Notes: a model not told the origin generated them from the sequence alone. A stretch of DNA of 64,000 nt from CAZIVP01 sp964542915 (GCA_964542915.1 CAZIVP010000003.1:62001-126000), one strand, 5' to 3'. Shown: positions 27,257 to 36,247, counted from the first letter of the stretch. Program-made: numbers and translations.

Positions 27257-27496
27257 TCACAGATATTCGGAGATGAACTGCACGGCTTCCTCTACGTTTT
27301 GAACCTCCAGCGCTTTGTCTTCGTCCATTTCGATGTCGAATTCTTCTTCGAACGCTGCAACCAGTTCGAGACTTTGAGTGGAATCGGCGCCCAAATCAAA
27401 AATAAAGTTGGCCTGATCGTCGATTTGGGCTGCATCCATTTTGAGCACCCGGGCGATAACCTGTTTCACGCGGGATTGAATTTCGTCATGTTGCAT
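27257..27496 (-). CDS. Acyl carrier protein, second copy
   Basis: A 79-residue ACP starting at the ATG 27496 (GGAGG 4 bases upstream); an earlier in-frame start would add an unlikely 21-residue leader. The phosphopantetheine serine is S39 in DLGADSTQSLEL, where the usual Leu after Ser is Thr. The acidic helix II, AFEEEFDIEMDEDKA, is otherwise typical. It differs clearly from the housekeeping ACP at 62.2-62.4 kb and stands outside the fab operon, next to an ADP-forming acyl-CoA synthetase. It probably serves a specialised acyl chain; service to the sphingolipid locus is one guess. Confidence 0.9.
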   Translation of the reverse strand: MQHDEIQSRVKQVIARVLKMDAAQIDDQANFIFDLGADSTQSLELVAAFEEEFDIEMDEDKALEVQNVEEAVQFISEYL

Positions 27497-27758
27497 GGGA
27501 CCTCCGTTATCCTTGGAAGGTTTGTTTACTTTACGAACAAATACACTTTTAAAATACACACTCCATTTCTTTAAAGAAAGTTAAAAAATATTTTTTTACT
27601 TTTGCCAGACTCAATAATCGATCGCAAACGGTTTGAATAGACGGCGCATTATCTTATGCGGTAGGACGATATTTGTATTGGCGGTTTGAGAAAGCAATTG
27701 ATGGGTCGTCAGAAGTTGTAATCCAAAAAGCGGAATACGATTTTACATTGGCAATGTA

Positions 27759-28658
27759 TTAGTTAATCGCCACTTTCTTACGCCCGATATAATCGGCGTT
27801 TCGCTTGAAGACCATACCTCCTAACTCGGCCCCGATACGTTTCGATGTTAGCGGGCACTTCACTTTTAACAAGTAATAAATCAAGCGGGTTTCTTCATCG
27901 AGGGTCTCGTAATTGCCCATGCCCTTCGAAATAATCACATCGGCCTCATCATAATAGGCGCGCATTTTGGCGGAAGCGTTTTTGAGAATCGTCGCCGGCG
28001 CATTATCCCCGTTATCGATCACCGTTGCAATGCTGTCCAAGCCCACCATTCGCGCATCCACTATGGTAGCGTCGTTGATGATCGGTGCCCCCCGAACGAC
28101 AACGGTAAACTGCAAATTCAATTCGGGATAATAGCGATTGAGCATTTCGATGAACAAGCGGTCGAATACGATCTCGCCGGCATTATCAGCCAGGTATAAC
28201 ACGCGACGCGCCTGTTTTAAATCGTTAATGAATACATTAAAATCGTTGATGGCAAAATTGGTTTCGTGGATATTGGCGATGATCTGCCGTACCTGCACGT
28301 CTTTATTATCAACGCCGAAGTCAATCACATTACCGGCTACCGCCAGTTTTGCCGCGGTCAGCACCGGCTCGCGATCCATATATACGATTTTACGCAGATC
28401 ATCATACAATTCCAATGCGGCGCGGTTATACTTCTCTTTTAACGCCTTATAGGGATCGGGATTGCCGGTAATCTTGTGTAGAATGTCATAAATATATTTG
28501 CCCACTTCAGGCGGCGCCATATTGTAATCCACGTCCTGCAGATAAGCCAGCACACGATTAATGGCTTCTTTACGCAGTTCATCGTCTTCAACGGCAAGAT
28601 GCACCGTATCAACCGTTTGCCTCAGCATACAGGGAATGCAAATATACTCCGTTTTCAT
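27759..28658 (-). CDS. DUF89/ARMT1-family metal-dependent protein
   Basis: A 299-residue protein of the DUF89 family, whose members are metal-dependent phosphatases of damaged or reactive phosphometabolites. The start CIPCMLRQTVDT contains a family CxxC; the metal site is the LYLADNAGEIVFDRLF block near residues 154-169, and ADVIISKGMGNYETLDE near 240 completes the signature. The protein is cytosolic. It is the last gene of the run that begins with mvaD, 24 bases after the DUF2231 gene, so it may dephosphorylate a side product of that operon, which is inference only. Confidence 0.85.
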   Translation of the reverse strand: MKTEYICIPCMLRQTVDTVHLAVEDDELRKEAINRVLAYLQDVDYNMAPPEVGKYIYDILHKITGNPDPYKALKEKYNRAALELYDDLRKIVYMDREPVLTAAKLAVAGNVIDFGVDNKDVQVRQIIANIHETNFAINDFNVFINDLKQARRVLYLADNAGEIVFDRLFIEMLNRYYPELNLQFTVVVRGAPIINDATIVDARMVGLDSIATVIDNGDNAPATILKNASAKMRAYYDEADVIISKGMGNYETLDEETRLIYYLLKVKCPLTSKRIGAELGGMVFKRNADYIGRKKVAIN

Positions 28659-28682
28659 AAGGGTTGCGCCTAACCGATGTTT

Positions 28683-29180
28683 TTAATTTTTAAGTTCATG
28701 CGATTCCTCGCCCGAATCTCCGACGTCGGAGGCCGGCAACGTTTTCTCCATGACGGGACGCACGCCCGCTCCGTATTCATACACAAGTTGACCGCCATAA
28801 TGTCCTGCGCGATAAAGCAAAAATGCGCCGATCAGCAGGAGTAAAGATAAGACGATGCGCCAGGGTAATGCCTCTATTTTGAGCGCCGTTAAAACGATTT
28901 TTAAAACACTCACGGCGATAAAAAACCACATTACGCGGTTCCCTGCCTCCTCGTGTTCCTCGAGGAGATTACGTGTTTCCGGCAACACTTGTTCCACTTT
29001 ATCTTCCGAGTTTTCGCCGCTTTGAACCGCTGCGAAGGCGCCAATTGTTCCTATAATCAAAAGAACCAGCGCAAATCGGGAGACCGGGCGCCGGTTCAAA
29101 TAGAGATTGGACAACTCCACCAGCGCCGCTAACAATAAAAATGCAATCGGAAAGTGAACGATTTGAGGATGAAGCGGCAT
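28683..29180 (-). CDS. DUF2231 membrane protein
   Basis: A 165-residue integral membrane protein with four hydrophobic helices (about 8-25, 36-52, 82-100 and 105-123). The start MPLHPQIVHFPIAFLLLAALVE holds the H-P-x-x-V-H-F-P-I signature of DUF2231, often a heme-containing or heme-adjacent membrane domain; H4 and H9 are candidate ligands. The later GHYGGQLVYEYGAGV motif near 126 is also typical. The gene starts 3 bases after the transporter gene ends, so translation is probably coupled. Function unknown. Confidence 0.8.
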   Translation of the reverse strand: MPLHPQIVHFPIAFLLLAALVELSNLYLNRRPVSRFALVLLIIGTIGAFAAVQSGENSEDKVEQVLPETRNLLEEHEEAGNRVMWFFIAVSVLKIVLTALKIEALPWRIVLSLLLLIGAFLLYRAGHYGGQLVYEYGAGVRPVMEKTLPASDVGDSGEESHELKN

Positions 29181-29183
29181 CGA

Positions 29184-30728
29184 TTACGCTCCTTTTTTAT
29201 GAACGCGTTTAATAACAAGACGGTCGTATAAATAGATCGCTGCGGCCGTCAGTAAAGCCAGCAAGGCAAATATCAACCACATAATGTCGGGACGGTTCAT
29301 GTCCCTTGCAAACGCCGCGTAAAGCTGGCCGGAGAGAACGCCGCCAAACAGATTACCAAGCGCCACACACCAGTAAAAATAGCCCATGTACAAGGCCACC
29401 TTATCGGGCGGCGCAATTTTACCCGTGTACTCTTTGGACTTAGGACTTGCCATCATCTCGCCAAATGAGAAGACCATGATACCGGCAACCACAATCCAGC
29501 CCGTATCGCCGAAAATTAAAATCGTAAAACTCACGACGGTGATGATGACGCCCCAAAAAATCGTTGTAAACGGCTTTAGTTTGCCCACAAAATAGGATAT
29601 TACCACCTGAAATACGATAATGGAGCCTGCATTGATATTAATAATGTACTCGGGATTCACCTGTCCGAATGTTACCATCGACGCCTTCACCTGATCGACC
29701 GTACCGCCCAGACCAATCGCTTCAAGGGATGAGGAAAGCGCCAGTAACAGATCGCCGGTATCGACAAAATCCCTGATATGTAGCGGTAACGTATAAAAAA
29801 TTTGATTGAACGACGTCCAGAAACCGGACATCAATAACAGAAAGAGAGCAAACCGCCAATCGCCCAGTTTCATGGGTGTTTTCCACCAGGAAGGTTCGGT
29901 ATCGGAAACGCGTTTGCGCAAGAACCAATCATAGCCGAGATTCAAAATAAACCATACCAGCAGGATAGCAATAATTTGGGTCCAACTCACATAACCATTG
30001 GCGGTATATTTGGACCCGACGACCAGCACCGACAGTAATACAAACACGAACAGAAAAAAGCGCCCGTTGCCCAACACTTCCACCATGTCGCTGAGTACCT
30101 TGCCCAGGCGGCGCGGATTGGCGGATCGGCTTTCGGATGTGGGTTCTTTGTAAAAAATGAGTACAAATATAAAATTAATAGCAATCCATCCGGCGGAAGC
30201 TACAAACACCCAATTCCAATCCCAGCCTCTGACAATGCCGGCCACAATAGGACCCACAAAACCGCCGATATTAACCATCATATAAAAAATACCGAATCCA
30301 AGCGAGGAGGTTTTGTCATTGGTTGTCTTGGAGACGGTTCCTATAATGACCGGTTTGAACATAGCCGCGCCAAGGGCAACCAGCATGTAGGCCAGAAAAA
30401 AAGTGGGCACGGTTTCGAACTGCCCCAGTAAATAATAGGCAGGCGCCAGTACGGCGAACGAAGCGATGAGCATGTTGCGAAATCCGTAACGATCGGCCAA
30501 AGCGCCGGTAACCACGGGAAAAAGATAAAGAAAGAACGTAACCACGCCCTGAATTACCCCGCGGTCTTCATCGGTAAAACCCAGTCCGCCGTCTTCCACC
30601 GCGCCTGTTATGTAGAGCGATGAAACGGCAAAAAAACCATACCAGGCCATCCGTTCGAAAATCTCCATGGTATTGGCCACCCAAAACGTACCCGGAAAAT
30701 CCTTTAAGCGAATCCCTGCATTACTCAT
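29184..30728 (-). CDS. MFS transporter, POT/PTR-like
   Basis: A 514-residue inner-membrane transporter with about 12-14 helices. The N-terminus FPGTFWVANTMEIFERMAWYGFFAVSSLY (about 8-36) carries the ExxER-like MEIFERMAWYG motif of proton-coupled oligopeptide transporters, and GALADRYGFRNML is the MFS loop 2-3 signature. The start is ATG at 30728, 6 bases after AGAGGAAGG; an upstream in-frame start directly abuts idi and has no ribosome site. Position between idi and DUF2231 in the mevalonate run is unexpected for a peptide carrier. The substrate could be peptides or something else. Confidence 0.8.
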   Translation of the reverse strand: MSNAGIRLKDFPGTFWVANTMEIFERMAWYGFFAVSSLYITGAVEDGGLGFTDEDRGVIQGVVTFFLYLFPVVTGALADRYGFRNMLIASFAVLAPAYYLLGQFETVPTFFLAYMLVALGAAMFKPVIIGTVSKTTNDKTSSLGFGIFYMMVNIGGFVGPIVAGIVRGWDWNWVFVASAGWIAINFIFVLIFYKEPTSESRSANPRRLGKVLSDMVEVLGNGRFFLFVFVLLSVLVVGSKYTANGYVSWTQIIAILLVWFILNLGYDWFLRKRVSDTEPSWWKTPMKLGDWRFALFLLLMSGFWTSFNQIFYTLPLHIRDFVDTGDLLLALSSSLEAIGLGGTVDQVKASMVTFGQVNPEYIININAGSIIVFQVVISYFVGKLKPFTTIFWGVIITVVSFTILIFGDTGWIVVAGIMVFSFGEMMASPKSKEYTGKIAPPDKVALYMGYFYWCVALGNLFGGVLSGQLYAAFARDMNRPDIMWLIFALLALLTAAAIYLYDRLVIKRVHKKGA

Positions 30729-30758
30729 AACGGCCTTCCTCTTCGGTTTGACGGACAA

Positions 30759-31334
30759 TTAATCGATTTTCAGTTTTTCCACTTCTTCCCAATAATCCTG
30801 GCGGATACGCTGCCACTCCATTTTAAACCACGGCGTGTAGTATTCGGGATTCTCTTCCATCTCCCGATCCATGGTTTCGGGGGCTATGTACTGCCACTCT
30901 TCGATTTCATTACTATTGACATTCGGCGTTCGCGCCGTTTTTCCGATAAAAACAGAACAAACTTCGTTTTCCGAACCTTTATCGTTGAATGCGGCCTGAT
31001 AACTGAATTTATAAAGAAAGAAAAGGTCGGTGCGCAATCCCACCTCTTCCTGTAATCGTCGCAGGGTCGAGCGCTCTATCGTCTCGCCTTTGCGGGGATG
31101 GCTGCAACAGGTATTGGACCAGAAAAGCGGCCACAACCGTTTTTGCCCGCTGCGGCGCTGCAAGAGCAGCCCATTATTTTCATTGAAAATGAAAATGGAA
31201 AAAGCGCGGTGGCGCATACCCTCGCCGTTATGACACGTTTCCTTTGATTCAAAGCCTATTTCCCGGTCGTCCTCGTCCACCAGAATGAGCTGTTCGTTGT
31301 CAAACGAAACGACAGACGGATCGAAATTTGCCAT
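30759..31334 (-). CDS. idi: Isopentenyl-diphosphate delta-isomerase, type I
   Basis: A 191-residue Nudix-fold enzyme interconverting IPP and DMAPP. The zinc/active cysteine is in WSNTCCSHPRKGE (about 73-85), and the Nudix-like acidic block TLRRLQEEVGL follows. The later NEIEEWQYI and C-terminal TPWFKMEW are typical of type I. It starts 37 bases after the HMGR-MVK fusion, with AGAGAGG before the ATG, so one operon supplies both allylic and homoallylic C5 units. No flavin type II enzyme is needed. Confidence 0.93.
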   Translation of the reverse strand: MANFDPSVVSFDNEQLILVDEDDREIGFESKETCHNGEGMRHRAFSIFIFNENNGLLLQRRSGQKRLWPLFWSNTCCSHPRKGETIERSTLRRLQEEVGLRTDLFFLYKFSYQAAFNDKGSENEVCSVFIGKTARTPNVNSNEIEEWQYIAPETMDREMEENPEYYTPWFKMEWQRIRQDYWEEVEKLKID

Positions 31335-31371
31335 AAAACCTCTCTGATTTTACATAACCTCGGCTTAATGT

Positions 31372-33627
31372 TTATTTGATATCCGTGATAAACGCACGAT
31401 ATCCTGCGTTCTTTAGCGCACGGGCGACTTCTTCGGCCGAACCGGGACAGAGGGCGATGATCGCGCCGCCGCCGCCGCCGCCTGTTAGCTTGGCGCCAAG
31501 CGCGCCGTTGGTGCGTGCGATATCCACCATTTCTTCAATTTCGCGGCTCGATACCTGTAAGGCATTTAGCAAACCCTGATTAATATTCATGAGCTCGCCC
31601 AACTGGTGCAGATCATGATCTTTGATCGCCCGTTCGGCCTGCACGTTCAGCATATCGATTTCTTTGAAAATCCGGTTATAAAGTTTTTTGTTAGCCTGCC
31701 AGGCTTGGCGTACCTTTGCCACCATTTTTGCCGTGAGACTTTCCTGCCAGGTCAATCCGATCACCATTCGTATGGGCTTCGGTACGTTGATATCAACCAT
31801 TGTAGGGGGGTCGCCCTTCCGGTACATCAGAAAGCGTCCGTACGTAGCCAGCGTGTTATCGATGCCCGAAGGCGTTCCGTGCACCAACTTCTCCGATTCA
31901 AACGCCAGGTTTGCCACTTCCTCATCAGAAAGATTGAGCGCAAAATGGCCGGACAAAGCGCGAATAATGGCTACCGCCAGTGAAGCCGAGCCGCCCAGGC
32001 CCATAGCACGGGGTACATGGGGGAAGACTTCAATTTTCATATCCCGGTTATGTAAATGTAGTTTGTCCAGGATGAGATCCAGCGACTTAAAAATGGAGTA
32101 TTTATGCTCGCTATTTCTTTGCAAACGTTCTTCAACACCCCAGCGCGGGATGAGAAGATGAATGCCGTCTTTGTCGCTCTTGGTAACCTTAGCCTGCATG
32201 GCCAGCGGAATGGGCGCTGCAATCGCCCGGCTTCCGTACACAACGGCGTGTTCACCCAGCAGGATGATCTTACCGTGTCCGGTCGGCAAATCTTCCGTCG
32301 TCGGTTTTAACACCATTTCCGCCTGAGCCGGTTCTTCTTCCGTTTTTATCTTCTCAATGATTTCCTTGGCTTTCCAGACCTTTATTTCATTGGATTCGAT
32401 CAGCTTTTCTACCACGGTTTCAAAGAGTTCCGCGCCGGCGCCGGCCGCCATGGCGACGCTACGGGCGTGCAAACTCATGTGGCCGCGTTGAATGCCCTCG
32501 GTTGCCAGTGCGCGCAAAGCCGACATGTTCTGCGCCAGGCCAACCGCCCCCAGTAATTCGGACAGCTCTTTCGCCGATTCGATATTTAACAGGCGATGGG
32601 CGATCGGAACCGTGGGATTACTTTGCAGCGGTCCGCCGACCGTACCCACCCGGATTGGGATATCGATCCGCCCGACCAAATCCCCCTTCTCGTTTGAAGT
32701 CCACTGTGTTAAAGCGGTATAGGCCCCTCCACGGGCTGCGTAAGCATGGGCGGCCGCCTCGATGGCGCGCCAATCGTTGCCGGTAGCGATCACCACCGGA
32801 TCAATTCCGTTCATAATACCTTTGTTGTGTGTGGCTGCGCGATAAGGATCGGAAAGGGCAAATTCATTCGCCAGAATGATGCCGTCCCGCACCTGTTCCC
32901 CGGAGTATCCGCGCCCTTCAAGCAATTTAACGGGTACGACGCATTCCGCTTTCACCAGAGACCGATCCGCCAGATTGGAGAGAATCCGCAAAAATACATT
33001 ACCTTCGGTAATTTTCTCGATAAGAGAGGCTACTCCCTCGCACATGCTGTTCACCAGGTTCGCCCCCATGGCATCGCGCGTATCGACGAGCAAATGTACG
33101 ATGAGCATTTCCTTGTGAGAGGTGGATGAGGGAATAATACGTACTTCGATATCGCGTGCGCCGCCTCCGCGCGCCGCCATTTTGGGATGCAGGCTATTGG
33201 CCAGATTTATGATTTCATCTTTATTCTCGAGTACGGCGTGTTTGGCACGATTGAGGTTTTTTACATTCATTACCTGTATTTGGCCGATGAGCGTCGATTC
33301 CAATTGTTCACTTTTAAAACCACCGGCCTCCCGAACGGTTTTGGCGGCCGAACTCACAGCCGCTATAATGGAGGGCTCTTCCACCACCATGGGCACGATG
33401 TAATCTTTCCCGTTGATTAAAAAATTCAATCCCATACCGATCGGTAACCCGAAAACGCCGATCACGTTTTCCACCATGCGGTCGGAATCTTCCGGCCTCA
33501 GTAAACTGTTGCCGTTTTTTAACCGTAAATAGTCTTCATCTTTCAAAAAATGTTTTTGATTTAAAATGCGCAATCGCTCCAGTATGGAATATTTATAGAA
33601 GCCGGAAATTCGCGAATTTGGCATTTT
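31372..33627 (-). CDS. HMG-CoA reductase fused to mevalonate kinase
   Basis: A 751-residue bifunctional enzyme from the ATG at 33627 (AAAGGA upstream; 14 bases after the previous stop). Residues about 1-430 are a class II HMG-CoA reductase: ENVIGVFGLPIGMGLNF with the catalytic Glu, AATHNKGIMNGIDPVVIATGND with Lys and Asp, GTVGGPL, and GHMSLHARS with the catalytic His. After a short Glu/Pro linker, residues 450-751 are a GHMP mevalonate kinase: GHGKIILLGEHAVVYG, ATP loop GLGGSASLAVA, HGTPSGIDNTLATYG and KLTGGGGGG. It would carry HMG-CoA through mevalonate to mevalonate-5-phosphate. All catalytic residues I can place are present in both halves, and there is no internal stop or reinitiation site, so this is a true fusion. 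Confidence 0.93.
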   Translation of the reverse strand, partial: KMPNSRISGFYKYSILERLRILNQKHFLKDEDYLRLKNGNSLLRPEDSDRMVENVIGVFGLPIGMGLNFLINGKDYIVPMVVEEPSIIAAVSSAAKTVREAGGFKSEQLESTLIGQIQVMNVKNLNRAKHAVLENKDEIINLANSLHPKMAARGGGARDIEVRIIPSSTSHKEMLIVHLLVDTRDAMGANLVNSMCEGVASLIEKITEGNVFLRILSNLADRSLVKAECVVPVKLLEGRGYSGEQVRDGIILANEFALSDPYRAATHNKGIMNGIDPVVIATGNDWRAIEAAAHAYAARGGAYTALTQWTSNEKGDLVGRIDIPIRVGTVGGPLQSNPTVPIAHRLLNIESAKELSELLGAVGLAQNMSALRALATEGIQRGHMSLHARSVAMAAGAGAELFETVVEKLIESNEIKVWKAKEIIEKIKTEEEPAQAEMVLKPTTEDLPTGHGKIILLGEHAVVYGSRAIAAPIPLAMQAKVTKSDKDGIHLLIPRWGVEERLQRNSEHKYSIFKSLDLILDKLHLHNRDMKIEVFPHVPRAMGLGGSASLAVAIIRALSGHFALNLSDEEVANLAFESEKLVHGTPSGIDNTLATYGRFLMYRKGDPPTMVDINVPKPIRMVIGLTWQESLTAKMVAKVRQAWQANKKLYNRIFKEIDMLNVQAERAIKDHDLHQLGELMNINQGLLNALQVSSREIEEMVDIARTNGALGAKLTGGGGGGAIIALCPGSAEEVARALKNAGYRAFITDIK

Positions 33628-33641
33628 GTGTCCTTTCTTAT

Positions 33642-34709
33642 TCAGTTCACTTGTTGAACGCCGCCACTGCATATCTGTACATCCAGCGGGACCATTCCTT
33701 CTGCTGAAATGGCCTCTTTAAAGCGCTTGAGGCTTTCATCGCTCATAAAAAATGCAACGCCGATATCTCCGCCTCCGGCGCCTGAAGGCTTGTAAACCGC
33801 ATCAAATTGGGATGCTAATTGCGCCAATCGTTCGTGTGCACCGGTTATAATAGGGGCGTCGCTGGCTTGGCCCAGGGCGTTTAAGGTTGCGTTAAACGTT
33901 CGAACGGCTTCAAAAAAATCCGAAACGGCTTGTTTTTCGAAGGCTTGACAACCGTGGTGTGAAAGCTCACCAAGTTTTCCCATAAGCCGTTCGAAACGGT
34001 TGCCATCCTTTTGCTTCAGTTTGTGCACGCGCTCCACCATTTTTAGTGTGGATGCGGAGCGTCCGGTCCATACCGGTAACACGTTTAAACCAGGCCATAA
34101 CGGCATTGGTTGTGGCCGGCTGCGTTCGGTATGCTGCGGATTAAACGTGTAGCTCAATACCCCTCCGTAACTGCTGGCTGCGATATCAATCCCGCTGCCG
34201 CGATTGTTCTGCGCCTGACGGTGCGCTTTCAACGATTGTTGAAAAATCAATGTTCGTTCTGCATCGGTATCGAGATCGATAAAATCAAATACCGCTTTTG
34301 TAATGGCCACGGTCAGCGCCGCGCTGGATCCAAAACCGAGTTTGGTCTTCAATGGGCCGGAATAAAAATCTTCCGTTTCCAACGTTATCCGAAGCTCCGG
34401 CAGCCGTCGCTCCTTTTGCCCGGATAGCAGTTGCCAGAGCGATTCAAATACGGTTGTAAAAAGATTTAGAACTTTTTGCTGCTTAGCAGGCAAATGCGGA
34501 TCGTACCGGACGCCCCCGGAAGGTACTACCACAAACGGAATCGAATGCAAACCCAACGCCGGACTGTGTACCACAAATTCATTGCCCTTATTCGCAACAA
34601 CGGATACCCGGGCGAAGCGATCGACGGCTGCGACCAGGCCTGGAGCGCCTTCCAGAACGGCGTACTCACCGATCAGGATCATTTTTCCGGGAGCTTGAAC
34701 GCGTATCAT
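33642..34709 (-). CDS. Phosphomevalonate kinase (GHMP type)
   Basis: A 355-residue GHMP kinase. The long upstream open frame to 34928 is only an overlap artefact: the true start is the ATG at 34709, which overlaps the mvaD stop codon as ATGA and begins MIRVQAPGKMILIGEYAVLEG. The ATP loop is LGFGSSAALTVAI near residue 125, followed by RGSGIDIAASSYGG (substrate pocket) and PSGAGGGDIGVAFF at the C-terminus. These match the ERG8-like phosphomevalonate kinases making mevalonate diphosphate. Context with mvaD and the HMGR-MVK fusion settles the choice among GHMP kinases. Confidence 0.9.
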   Translation of the reverse strand: MIRVQAPGKMILIGEYAVLEGAPGLVAAVDRFARVSVVANKGNEFVVHSPALGLHSIPFVVVPSGGVRYDPHLPAKQQKVLNLFTTVFESLWQLLSGQKERRLPELRITLETEDFYSGPLKTKLGFGSSAALTVAITKAVFDFIDLDTDAERTLIFQQSLKAHRQAQNNRGSGIDIAASSYGGVLSYTFNPQHTERSRPQPMPLWPGLNVLPVWTGRSASTLKMVERVHKLKQKDGNRFERLMGKLGELSHHGCQAFEKQAVSDFFEAVRTFNATLNALGQASDAPIITGAHERLAQLASQFDAVYKPSGAGGGDIGVAFFMSDESLKRFKEAISAEGMVPLDVQICSGGVQQVN

Positions 34710-35716
34710 TCTTCCGGCTCCATTAATTGCACTCCCTCGCCGAGAGCGGTGGCCATTATTTCGTCCAGCCCTTGTATTTCCATCAGCGCCGCTTTTACTT
34801 TTTCCGCACTGTCCGGTTGACACAATACTTTCACCTGCGGGCCGGCGTCGATGGTGAAGTAGGCTTCCGTTCCCTCGCTTCTGAGTTGGCGTACGCGATG
34901 CATGGTTTCGACTGTGGTCCCGTTCCAATAGATAAGGCCGGGACGGCTGGAAAGCGCCAATCCGTGCATTTTAAGACAACTGAATTCGCTCAATTCGCCA
35001 AGTTTCTGGAAATCTTTTTTTATAATCGCATCGCGCATTTCTTCTAAATCGCGCGGAGCCGAAGACACCCAGGCATCGTAATAGGGCGCCGTTTCCCGGC
35101 TCAGCATCATTCCGTCGGTCGAACCGGTTTTCTTCTTTTGGCGCGAGGTAATGGCTATGAGGACGCGCAGATTCCAATGCGAGACAGGCGCCAGTTGCCG
35201 GGCGCAGGCGTCGCTTCCGTCATCCTGTTCGCCGAGCTGCATTTCAGCAAAGCCGCCAAAAATGGAACGCGTCGCCGATCCCGAGCCCTGTCGCGCCAGA
35301 ATGGATAATTCGCGGAGGCTGTATTGCCGTCCCGCCGCCCGTGTCGCTGCCAGCGCAAGAGCCGCAAAAGCCGAGGCGGAAGACGCCAGCCCTGCGGAGG
35401 TGGGAAAATTGTTCTCGGAGTGAACGACGGCATACCTGTTGAGATTTTGCGGTTTGCGTACCAAATCCAAAAAGGATTGCACCCGTTGGCGCTCCTTCTC
35501 GGAAGCGGGTTGATTGTTGATCCATAATTGATCTTGTTTCAGGTTCGGATCAAAACGAACGCTGCTGACGGTCCGGAGCCCGTCCAGCGTAATAGAAATG
35601 GAGCCCACCGCAGGTAAGTTAAGCGGAATGTTACGTTTACCCCAGTATTTTATAAGAGCGATGTTTGATCGGGCGTTGGCTTTTGCATACATCTCGGATT
35701 TACATGCTTCATTCAT
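34706..35716 (-). CDS. mvaD: Diphosphomevalonate decarboxylase
   Basis: A 336-residue GHMP-fold decarboxylase forming isopentenyl diphosphate. Signatures: ARSNIALIKYWGKRN near residue 15, LPAVGSISITLDG, ENNFPTSAGLASSASAFAALALA (catalytic loop, about 105-127) and GSGSATRSIFGGFAEMQ near 145. The listed start at 35716 gives an unusual leader; an internal ATG 24 bases in (MYAKANARSNIAL) gives the usual family N-terminus and may be the real one. It is the first gene of the mevalonate operon. Confidence 0.93.
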   Translation of the reverse strand: MNEACKSEMYAKANARSNIALIKYWGKRNIPLNLPAVGSISITLDGLRTVSSVRFDPNLKQDQLWINNQPASEKERQRVQSFLDLVRKPQNLNRYAVVHSENNFPTSAGLASSASAFAALALAATRAAGRQYSLRELSILARQGSGSATRSIFGGFAEMQLGEQDDGSDACARQLAPVSHWNLRVLIAITSRQKKKTGSTDGMMLSRETAPYYDAWVSSAPRDLEEMRDAIIKKDFQKLGELSEFSCLKMHGLALSSRPGLIYWNGTTVETMHRVRQLRSEGTEAYFTIDAGPQVKVLCQPDSAEKVKAALMEIQGLDEIMATALGEGVQLMEPEE

Positions 35717-35731
35717 TTAAAAATTAATAAT

Positions 35732-35972
35732 TTAAGTGTAATTTAATTTTATTCCTAATTTTTTTAGCAGCGCACGAGATTCTTTAAAATACAGGATTGT
35801 TGCCTCATTAACCGGCTCTTTCTCCGTAACAGACCGAACGATTCCATTTTTGAATCCGTGACCAGGCGTAATGAAACCAGGATAGCGACGATCGGAAAGA
35901 GAACGGAGTTTCTATCGTTACCATGCGAGATGAACATGCTATCAAAAATGAAGCCAACAGGAAGGAAGACAT
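35732..35972 (-). pseudogene. Possible frameshifted small lipoprotein gene
   Basis: On the minus strand an ATG at 35972 opens MSSFLLASFLIACSS, a convincing lipoprotein signal with lipobox cysteine at residue 13. This frame runs into an unconvincing sequence, while a second frame between about 35890 and a TAA at 35732 reads DRRYPGFITPGHGFKNGIVRS and then TEKEPVNEATILYFKESRALL and KKLGIKLNYT, which looks like genuine protein. The span is 241 bases (3 x 80 + 1), so a single inserted base would join both into one 79-residue lipoprotein. I do not recognise the product. Either a fresh pseudogene or a sequencing error; the alternative is chance. Confidence 0.35.
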
Positions 35973-36247
35973 CGTGTAGCAAGTCCGGATATTTTAGGCG
36001 CCTGTGTCGTTCCGTGCATTTTTACTAACGGAGGAAGCGGTTGGCGGTAAGAGTTACTTGATTTTTTCACATATCGGTCGATGCACCGCTATGTTCATCC
36101 TTCAATACAAAGCAACTGCATCGCTGTAACGTGATAAGACATGAAGCCTGAATATGCATCTCCATTCCCTCTTTGCCATGCATTTCGGGCGGCCGGTGAT
36201 CGAATCGGGCGCTCATGTGATCCGTGCGATTTAATCCGATCCCGAGA
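35973..36247. other. Intergenic remainder upstream of mevalonate operon
   Basis: Together with the possible pseudogene this forms a 530-base stretch between mvaD and the pilus-operon lipoprotein. I see no further coding signal, no strong terminator for the pilus operon and no promoter that I would name, although one must exist for mvaD. Confidence 0.4.

Noticed and set aside
34710..34928. 73-codon N-terminal extension of phosphomevalonate kinase
   Set aside because: It overlaps mvaD in another frame and has an Arg/Gly-rich non-protein-like composition; the ATG overlapping the mvaD stop starts the true GHMP fold.
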